A DNA stretch of 64,000 nt from Cyanoderma ruficeps (taxonomy: Eukaryota; Chordata; Aves; Passeriformes; Timaliidae): contig VZDJ01000116.1 in NCBI GenBank assembly GCA_008694505.1, forward strand, positions 18,775,716-18,839,715, in the 5' to 3' direction. The notes under the pieces were generated by a model. That model was given only the letters and a program-made list of their open reading frames with translations. It was not told where the DNA came from and searched no databases. Made by a program: the position numbers and the translations under genes. Of this stretch, positions 61,401 through 64,000 are shown piece after piece (the stretch's first letter is position 1; every line of letters starts with the position of its first letter).

Positions 61401-63929
61401 CTGTTGCATTTCCACAGGAACAAACTCTTACCATTGGCATCTGATTTTAGGCCAGTATCTGTAGCATAAGATGAGGAAAATCCCTGCTTCTCTTTTTTCA
61501 AGGTGTCTTCTACAAAAGATCCTGAACACGAACCGAATATAATTAGAAACATTACACCAGAAGTTAAACCAAGTCTATCTTCTTTCATTGGTAAAAGGCG
61601 TATTTTTCTTGAGGCAACACAATAGCTCTGCATGTCTAAACCAGATCTAGGACTTTTTCTCTCAAAGCTCCTGAGCTTTGTGCAACATCCCAAGGCACAC
61701 CCTGAAGATCCAAATGCAAAAGCCAGACCCAGGTTTCATCTGGCATGGTTAAAAGCTGCCTGCTTGCCACAGGTTCTTGTATGATGTACAAGCCAGGTAC
61801 AGTGCCCTAGATGCTGAACTTCCCTTATGATCAGTCTCCATTTCTCTGGCCTCAGAATAACCACATGTCCTGAAAAAGGGACATTACCTCCATTAATCCC
61901 TGTGTTAGAAGAACTAAAGACTTTGCCAGTGTCCTTTGTCATGACCAAAAGCTCCATCTCCTTTGCTGGTGCCTTCTCCTTCTCCTTCTCCAGCAGCAGG
62001 AACTTGCAGTCTTTGCGCAGAATGTCATCTCCTTGGGAGCTCAGAACAGTTCCTCCTGGAATATTTGTAAAAGATGGTAAAGAGGAGATGAGTGTGGGCC
62101 ATCAAGTCCATAACTACAAGCCACATCACTTTTGTTCATAAAAACAGGTGGTCACATTGGGATTGGTGTTGCCACTACAATAATAGCCCTATAAGAGACA
62201 TACTGGTCACGAAAGGAAACAGGAGAGCTGTACATGTCATTAGGTTTTGGAGACATGCATTTCACTAGCAGGGGAGCCCATGTGGCCAGAAATGGAGAAT
62301 ATCTGGAATTCAATCATATGTATAAGTGATTTGCTCAAGGAGCTCTTTGCTCCTCAAACACACTTCCTGAGGAGTCAGAGAAATGCAGCCTAAGAGAGAT
62401 ATTCTAGGGTCAGCAGAGCCAGTACTGCTAAAGCTTGAGCATCCCATCAAGCACTGCCAAGTGACTCTGTCAAGCACAAAACACCCATATCCTGGGAGCC
62501 AGGCAGGGGTAGGAGACAATGAACTGCAGTTTCCCGAGGTATGGCACAGGGCAAACAAGGTTCAAAACCATCACTGTGGTTACTCTTGAGCAACTAGGCA
62601 TTAAGAAGTATATCAGAAATGGTGCACAAACATGAATTTGCACACTGACACAATACTGAAAATCAAGATAAACAGAATGATATTATTCCATTACTCCAGC
62701 AGAACCTAACCCTAACACCTAACCCTAACCCCTAACCCTAACACTAAACTCTACACTAACACTAAACCCTACCCCTAACCCTAACACTAACCCTAAACCT
62801 GAACCTAAACCTGAACCTAACCCCNCACTAAACCCTAACCCTAAACCTGGAGTAAATCTTTATTAGAAATGTTATCATAACTTCTGTGGTCTTTACATCT
62901 ATTTTTAAACCTCGTCTTTGGGAGTCCTTGGTTTACAAGGCAAACATGGCTTTCTTTACACATACAGAAAAAAAAAAGTCTAATTTATAACTCTCAGAGT
63001 TGCAGAAAAGAGCTGGGAAGGACAAATCCTAACTATTCAAGAACAAAGGGCCTCACTCATTAAAAAAACATAATCTGACCATGTATAAGACAATTCCTTC
63101 ATTTTTGAGTGATTGAAGCTGGTGCAACTGAAAAATAATTTTTAATAGCAACTTTGCAAGTTTTTTGGCTTTAAATGAAGTACAATTTCACATGTGTGCT
63201 CTTCTATCCAGCTCCCTGCCTGCTGAGCAGAAATAGCTCAGAATTATACAGTCCAAATTATTACAGAGATCCGAATCAGACCACTTCATTTGCTCATTCT
63301 TAGATTCTCTCTTTCTTTTCAGAAAGGCACTGGTAAGAGACTTGGCTAGTGACACATTATGCACCTGAGTGTTACTCAGCTCTAACTCATTTTTATGATA
63401 TGCTTGTACAAGGCCATGCCTAAACACCCGTGAACGACACACTCACCTGCTGAGGCAGACACACCAGTACTTGCCACGGTGTTGCTCTGAGAAGTGTTCT
63501 TCATCCCATATGCTGCAGAGAAGAAATTCAACAATGACAAGAGAAAAAGCATAACAAGGGATCTACACGCACTAAAGCATTTCAAAAATCTTTTCTCATT
63601 CAGTGTTTCTAGGACAACTGAAACAACCAAGGGTTTCCCCAGCAAGCAAATTTCTCGTGCATCAGCACTGGGAGCTGTTCCTGCACATGCAAAGCAGAGG
63701 AAATGTTCTTCCATTCATACCACACCATGCCACACAAGAAGATGCTGATGAGGGGGCCTCTGTCAAGATGAACTTTCTAGTCACTACAGAAAAGATGGGA
63801 GAAAGAAGCATACATTGGTGACCCTCACACTTTCTCTAGGCTTACTTTGTTGCTGACCTGCAGAGGCTGCTGTAGCATTCTGGGATGCAGAATAAGCGCT
63901 TGGAGACAGGTTGTTTTGAACTCCAAATA
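40450..63929 (-). CDS. COL17A1: Collagen XVII alpha-1 (BP180), last 46 coding exons; 5' exons beyond window
   Basis: COL17A1 is a homotrimeric type II transmembrane collagen of hemidesmosomes that links intracellular plaque proteins and integrin alpha6beta4 to laminin-332 and the basement membrane (family knowledge). The 46 exons seen sum to 3719 coding nt, about 1239 codons. In order they encode the C-terminal part of the cytoplasmic domain, a single transmembrane helix ([19 protein letters not shown]) after the Cys/Trp-rich [13 protein letters not shown], an NC16A-like stalk, a main Gly-X-Y tract of about 250 residues, then alternating short Gly-Pro-Pro blocks and non-collagenous segments, ending [10 protein letters not shown] and TAA. 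Every internal exon is a multiple of 3 nt and phase 1-1, usually splitting a Gly codon after its first G. The N-terminal part (roughly 250 residues in human) lies beyond 64000. No frame break was found. Confidence 0.97.
40666..40737 (-). CDS. COL17A1: COL17A1 exon, C-terminal collagen block
   Basis: 72 nt, phase 1-1. Encodes [17 protein letters not shown] then GEKGEK, Gly every third residue. Donor GTAGGA. Confidence 0.95.
40964..41026 (-). CDS. COL17A1: COL17A1 exon, HGAIQGPPG
   Basis: 63 nt, phase 1-1. Completes Thr then [20 protein letters not shown]; matches human [14 protein letters not shown]. Donor GTAAGG. Confidence 0.95.
41589..41729 (-). CDS. COL17A1: COL17A1 exon, collagen block plus VTADLMDFF
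   Basis: 141 nt, phase 1-1, 46 codons. [14 protein letters not shown], a short Gly-Pro-Pro block, then [20 protein letters not shown], the most conserved C-terminal non-collagenous segment. Donor GTGAGT. Confidence 0.95.
41917..42333 (-). CDS. COL17A1: COL17A1 largest exon, Ser/Gly-rich non-collagenous segment
   Basis: 417 nt, phase 1-1, 138 codons. Starts [18 protein letters not shown], then a low-complexity Ser/Gly/Tyr/His-rich region with repeated HGGSLG-type words, and ends [17 protein letters not shown], matching human GDLDYNELAVRVSE. The middle is much more divergent than the ends. Confidence 0.94.
43099..43251 (-). CDS. COL17A1: COL17A1 exon, collagen block and FRSELIQYL
   Basis: 153 nt, phase 1-1, 50 codons. 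[17 protein letters not shown]..., then [20 protein letters not shown], matching human NSDSFRSELISYL. Acceptor CTCTCAAG, donor GTAAGC. Confidence 0.94.
43497..43610 (-). CDS. COL17A1: COL17A1 exon, [11 protein letters not shown]
   Basis: 114 nt, phase 1-1. [17 protein letters not shown]... then [10 protein letters not shown] (human VEDLSSYLH). Donor GTAAAG. Confidence 0.94.
44142..44231 (-). CDS. COL17A1: COL17A1 exon, [12 protein letters not shown]
   Basis: 90 nt, phase 1-1. [18 protein letters not shown] then [11 protein letters not shown]. Donor GTAAGC. Confidence 0.94.
44493..44621 (-). CDS. COL17A1: COL17A1 exon, [12 protein letters not shown]
   Basis: 129 nt, phase 1-1, 42 codons. [18 protein letters not shown] then [17 protein letters not shown] (human LSLDYAELSSRILSYMS). 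Donor GTAATG. Confidence 0.94.
45292..45375 (-). CDS. COL17A1: COL17A1 exon, Ser-rich non-collagenous segment
   Basis: 84 nt, phase 1-1. [19 protein letters not shown] then QELLDLLQ, comparable to human SLFSSSISSEDILAVLQ. It contains no Gly-X-Y repeats. Donor GTAAGT. Confidence 0.92.
45972..46109 (-). CDS. COL17A1: COL17A1 exon, [12 protein letters not shown]
   Basis: 138 nt, phase 1-1, 45 codons. [18 protein letters not shown], then [16 protein letters not shown]. Donor GTAAGC. Confidence 0.94.
46387..46500 (-). CDS. COL17A1: COL17A1 exon, collagen block and SSQEIQQYV
   Basis: 114 nt, phase 1-1. [16 protein letters not shown]... then [16 protein letters not shown] (human SSGQEIQQYISEYM). 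Donor GTGAGT. Confidence 0.94.
47119..47166 (-). CDS. COL17A1: COL17A1 exon, [12 protein letters not shown]
   Basis: 48 nt, phase 1-1. [15 protein letters not shown], matching human DPGVPGALGIP. Donor GTAAGA. Confidence 0.93.
47539..47595 (-). CDS. COL17A1: COL17A1 exon, [10 protein letters not shown]
   Basis: 57 nt, phase 1-1. [18 protein letters not shown]. Donor GTGAAG. Confidence 0.93.
47756..47797 (-). CDS. COL17A1: COL17A1 exon, [13 protein letters not shown]
   Basis: 42 nt, phase 1-1. The Gly-X-Y repeat breaks off into a Ser-rich interruption, as in the human GFSTSGSSSF region. Donor GTTAGT. Confidence 0.9.
47874..47900 (-). CDS. COL17A1: COL17A1 micro-exon, ERGPRGFT
   Basis: 27 nt, phase 1-1. 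Encodes one short Gly-X-Y stretch. Acceptor TGTTCACAG, donor GTAAGG. Confidence 0.9.
48401..48460 (-). CDS. COL17A1: COL17A1 exon, [11 protein letters not shown]
   Basis: 60 nt, phase 1-1. Completes Glu then [19 protein letters not shown] (human [22 protein letters not shown]). Donor GTGGGT. Confidence 0.94.
48615..48677 (-). CDS. COL17A1: COL17A1 exon, [11 protein letters not shown]
   Basis: 63 nt, phase 1-1. [20 protein letters not shown]. Donor GTAGGT. Confidence 0.94.
49375..49416 (-). CDS. COL17A1: COL17A1 exon, [13 protein letters not shown]
   Basis: 42 nt, phase 1-1. Donor GTAAGA, acceptor GTCATCAG. Confidence 0.93.
49537..49590 (-). CDS. COL17A1: COL17A1 exon, [12 protein letters not shown]
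   Basis: 54 nt, phase 1-1. Completes Met then [17 protein letters not shown], aligning with human [12 protein letters not shown]. Donor GTATGT. Confidence 0.93.
49591..50781 (-). other. COL17A1: COL17A1 intron with CA microsatellite
   Basis: 1.2 kb intron. Nothing coding is recognised; it contains the CA-rich repeat at 50636-50667. Confidence 0.7.
50636..50667. repeat. (CA)n/(CCCA)n simple repeat
   Basis: CA dinucleotide runs interrupted by CCCACCCA in a COL17A1 intron. Confidence 0.8.
50782..50862 (-). CDS. COL17A1: COL17A1 exon, PRGEKGSPG and interruption
   Basis: 81 nt, phase 1-1. [19 protein letters not shown] then VSSLASQ, a non-collagenous interruption. The acceptor is unusual: T-run, C-run, then TGGAAAAAG before the exon. 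Donor GTAAGT. Confidence 0.88.
51561..51596 (-). CDS. COL17A1: COL17A1 exon, [11 protein letters not shown]
   Basis: 36 nt, phase 1-1. Matches human GPAGPAGLPGHQ. Acceptor GAAACTAG, donor GTACCA. Confidence 0.92.
52124..52204 (-). CDS. COL17A1: COL17A1 exon, [12 protein letters not shown]
   Basis: 81 nt, phase 1-1. [18 protein letters not shown] then PTGPPGVP (human [15 protein letters not shown]). Donor GTGAGT. Confidence 0.94.
52428..52463 (-). CDS. COL17A1: COL17A1 exon, [11 protein letters not shown]
   Basis: 36 nt, phase 1-1. Matches human [12 protein letters not shown] and marks the end of the main collagen tract. Donor GTATGT. Confidence 0.93.
52995..53030 (-). CDS. COL17A1: COL17A1 exon, [11 protein letters not shown]
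   Basis: 36 nt, phase 1-1. Matches human GLPGTPGRPGIKG. Donor GTGAGT. Confidence 0.93.
53693..53719 (-). CDS. COL17A1: COL17A1 micro-exon, LTGPQGPP
   Basis: 27 nt, phase 1-1. Matches human [10 protein letters not shown]. Donor GTAGGC. Confidence 0.92.
54070..54141 (-). CDS. COL17A1: COL17A1 exon, [12 protein letters not shown]
   Basis: 72 nt, phase 1-1. [18 protein letters not shown] then DAGEP (human [21 protein letters not shown]). Donor GTAAAA. Confidence 0.94.
54508..54543 (-). CDS. COL17A1: COL17A1 exon, [11 protein letters not shown]
   Basis: 36 nt, phase 1-1, uninterrupted Gly-X-Y. Donor GTAAGG. Confidence 0.92.
54895..54957 (-). CDS. COL17A1: COL17A1 exon, [12 protein letters not shown]
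   Basis: 63 nt, phase 1-1. [20 protein letters not shown]. The donor GTAGGTACC contains two GTs 4 nt apart; only the first keeps frame. Confidence 0.93.
55333..55368 (-). CDS. COL17A1: COL17A1 exon, [11 protein letters not shown]
   Basis: 36 nt, phase 1-1. Matches human GDQGEKGPRGLTG. Donor GTCAGT. Confidence 0.93.
55568..55603 (-). CDS. COL17A1: COL17A1 exon, [11 protein letters not shown]
   Basis: 36 nt, phase 1-1. Matches human DKGPMGPPGPKG. Donor GTATGT. Confidence 0.93.
55996..56049 (-). CDS. COL17A1: COL17A1 exon, [12 protein letters not shown]
   Basis: 54 nt, phase 1-1. [17 protein letters not shown] (human VGLQGLRGEVGLPGVKG). Donor GTAACT. Confidence 0.94.
56189..56224 (-). CDS. 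COL17A1: COL17A1 exon, [11 protein letters not shown]
   Basis: 36 nt, phase 1-1. Matches human [13 protein letters not shown]. Donor GTGAGT. Confidence 0.93.
56617..56679 (-). CDS. COL17A1: COL17A1 exon, [12 protein letters not shown]
   Basis: 63 nt, phase 1-1. [20 protein letters not shown]. Donor GTAAAT. Confidence 0.93.
57176..57280 (-). CDS. COL17A1: COL17A1 exon, [12 protein letters not shown]
   Basis: 105 nt, phase 1-1, 34 codons. [18 protein letters not shown] through FGEKGDR. It retains the GPPGxGEKG imperfection of the Gly-X-Y repeat also present in human. Donor GTAGGA. Confidence 0.95.
57457..57519 (-). CDS. COL17A1: COL17A1 exon, [12 protein letters not shown]
   Basis: 63 nt, phase 1-1. 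[20 protein letters not shown], matching human [20 protein letters not shown]. Its acceptor region is tandemly duplicated, so an alternative start 39 nt upstream (right edge 57558) also stays in frame. Donor GTGAGC. Confidence 0.94.
57521..57598 (-). repeat. COL17A1: 39-bp tandem duplication spanning a 3' splice site
   Basis: Two adjacent 39-bp units, the first starting at 57521 and the second at 57560, differ at only a few bases. Each contains, on the - strand, the same pyrimidine-rich tract ending TTTTCTTTCAG. Both putative acceptors are therefore intact. Confidence 0.95.
58044..58070 (-). CDS. COL17A1: COL17A1 micro-exon, DRGLPGVP
   Basis: 27 nt, phase 1-1. Matches human DRGFPGTPG. Donor GTGGGC. 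Confidence 0.93.
58555..58581 (-). CDS. COL17A1: COL17A1 micro-exon, DMGVQGPK
   Basis: 27 nt, phase 1-1. Matches human DMGSPGPKG. Donor GTGAGT. Confidence 0.93.
58824..59388 (+). mobile_element. CR1 LINE, 5'-truncated 3' fragment
   Basis: About 565 bp closely following the avian CR1 3' region: GGGACAGTGATTGTCCCCCT, then CTCATTACAAGAAGG, CTCCCAAGTAACAAG, GGAATTGGAACAGACTGCCC-like and CTTTTCCAACCTAAACAATT words in canonical order. It is sense on the + strand, antisense to COL17A1, in an intron. Frames are broken, so it is inactive. The left edge is approximate. Confidence 0.92.
59517..59555 (-). CDS. COL17A1: COL17A1 exon, start of main collagen tract
   Basis: 39 nt, phase 1-1. Completes Gly then [12 protein letters not shown], the first Gly-X-Y residues after the NC16A-like stalk; it diverges from human NLRGSPGPKG. 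Donor GTACAG. Confidence 0.9.
59851..60066 (-). CDS. COL17A1: COL17A1 exon, NC16A-like extracellular stalk
   Basis: 216 nt, phase 1-1, 71 codons. Starts with completed Ala then [16 protein letters not shown], a coiled-coil-like trimerisation segment directly after the membrane, and ends [15 protein letters not shown]. In human this region (NC16A) carries the ectodomain shedding sites and major pemphigoid epitopes. The central part is poorly conserved. Confidence 0.94.
60513..60662 (-). CDS. COL17A1: COL17A1 exon, transmembrane segment
   Basis: 150 nt, phase 1-1, 49 codons. [20 protein letters not shown], then SCCTWWKW and the hydrophobic helix [21 protein letters not shown]. The type II orientation follows from basic and Cys-rich residues on the N-side and the collagen on the C-side. 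The glycine-rich stretch before it is much shorter than the human one. Acceptor CTCTTCCAG, donor GTAAGA. Confidence 0.96.
61248..61292 (-). CDS. COL17A1: COL17A1 exon, cytoplasmic [14 protein letters not shown]
   Basis: 45 nt, phase 1-1. Comparable to human [20 protein letters not shown]. It was located by frame continuity; homology alone is weak. Acceptor TTAAAACAG, donor GTAAGT. Confidence 0.85.
61432..61521 (-). CDS. COL17A1: COL17A1 exon, cytoplasmic [12 protein letters not shown]
   Basis: 90 nt, phase 1-1. [18 protein letters not shown] then [11 protein letters not shown] (human [27 protein letters not shown]). Donor GTAAGA. Confidence 0.94.
61888..62055 (-). CDS. COL17A1: COL17A1 exon, cytoplasmic [12 protein letters not shown]
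   Basis: 168 nt, phase 1-1, 55 codons. [20 protein letters not shown], then [19 protein letters not shown], nearly identical to human KDCKFLILEKDN and AKKEMELLIMTKDSGKVF. Donor GTAATG. Confidence 0.95.
62056..63446 (-). other. COL17A1: COL17A1 intron with interstitial telomeric repeat
   Basis: 1.4 kb intron. Besides the CCCTAA-type block at 62705-62849, nothing coding or transposon-like is recognised. Confidence 0.8.
62705..62849 (+). repeat. interstitial telomeric-type repeat, degenerate (CCCTAA)n
   Basis: About 145 bp built from CCCTAA and close variants (ACTAA, CCTGAA, CCCCTAA), with about nine exact CCCTAA units on the + strand and one undetermined base at 62825. Both flanks return abruptly to unique sequence. 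Confidence 0.93.
63447..63512 (-). CDS. COL17A1: COL17A1 exon, cytoplasmic [10 protein letters not shown]
   Basis: 66 nt, phase 1-1. [16 protein letters not shown] then VSASA (human [22 protein letters not shown]). Acceptor TCTCTGCAG, donor GTGAGT. Confidence 0.93.
63858..63929 (-). CDS. COL17A1: COL17A1 exon, cytoplasmic [10 protein letters not shown] (first in window)
   Basis: 72 nt, phase 1-1. [18 protein letters not shown] then TAASA, matching the repeated FGVPNNM/FGMQNNL motifs of the human cytoplasmic domain. Acceptor TTCTTTGCAG, donor GTCAGC. Earlier exons lie beyond the window. Confidence 0.92.
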
Positions 63930-64000
63930 CTGCAAAGAAAAACATTGCAATGAGGGTTATAGGAGTCTCACAGTGCAGGTGGCATTCTGGCTAAAACCCA

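Overview
This window is vertebrate nuclear DNA, most likely from a bird. It is AT-rich and intron-rich with GT-AG splice sites. It carries two truncated CR1 LINE copies, the dominant avian retroposon, and a block of degenerate CCCTAA telomere-type repeats. It holds two protein-coding genes arranged tail to tail. No bacterial, phage or CRISPR-type system is present, and I found no wholly new biological system; the novelty is in splice-site and repeat details.

Positions 1-10895 are the 3' part of the first coding intron of SLK (STE20-like serine/threonine kinase, + strand). SLK coding exons 2-19 run from 10896 to 34632: kinase domain (exons 2-8), one large acidic linker exon (exon 9, 1386 nt), then nine exons of charged coiled coil and the conserved C-terminus. 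The 18 visible exons join without a frame break into 1195 codons plus stop. If exon 1 supplies the 50 residues it does in human SLK, catalytic residues fall at the human positions (Lys63, Asp155, Asp173). The 3' UTR probably ends near 37468.

About 1.4 kb of intergenic DNA follows. COL17A1 (collagen XVII / BP180, a hemidesmosomal transmembrane collagen) then lies on the - strand. Its last 46 coding exons run from 63929 down to the stop at 40450, with a 3' UTR probably reaching about 38887. The exons encode, in order, the cytoplasmic tail (C-terminal part), the transmembrane helix with a Cys/Trp-rich juxtamembrane segment, an NC16A-like coiled-coil stalk, the long main collagen tract, and a series of short collagen blocks separated by non-collagenous segments. 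The N-terminal exons lie beyond 64000. SLK next to COL17A1 in convergent orientation matches human chromosome 10q24-q25. The two genes have unrelated functions: a cytoplasmic kinase of cytoskeleton and apoptosis signalling, and an epithelial adhesion collagen.

Most notable points: a 39-bp tandem duplication that doubles a COL17A1 3' splice site in frame; the interstitial telomeric repeat in a COL17A1 intron; uniform phase 1-1 symmetry of every internal COL17A1 exon seen; a possible extra 105-nt COL17A1 exon; and a TAGCAG tandem acceptor at SLK exon 9. Gene identities rest on recalled similarity to the human proteins. Exon edges were read by hand from splice consensus and reading-frame continuity; no alignment program was run.
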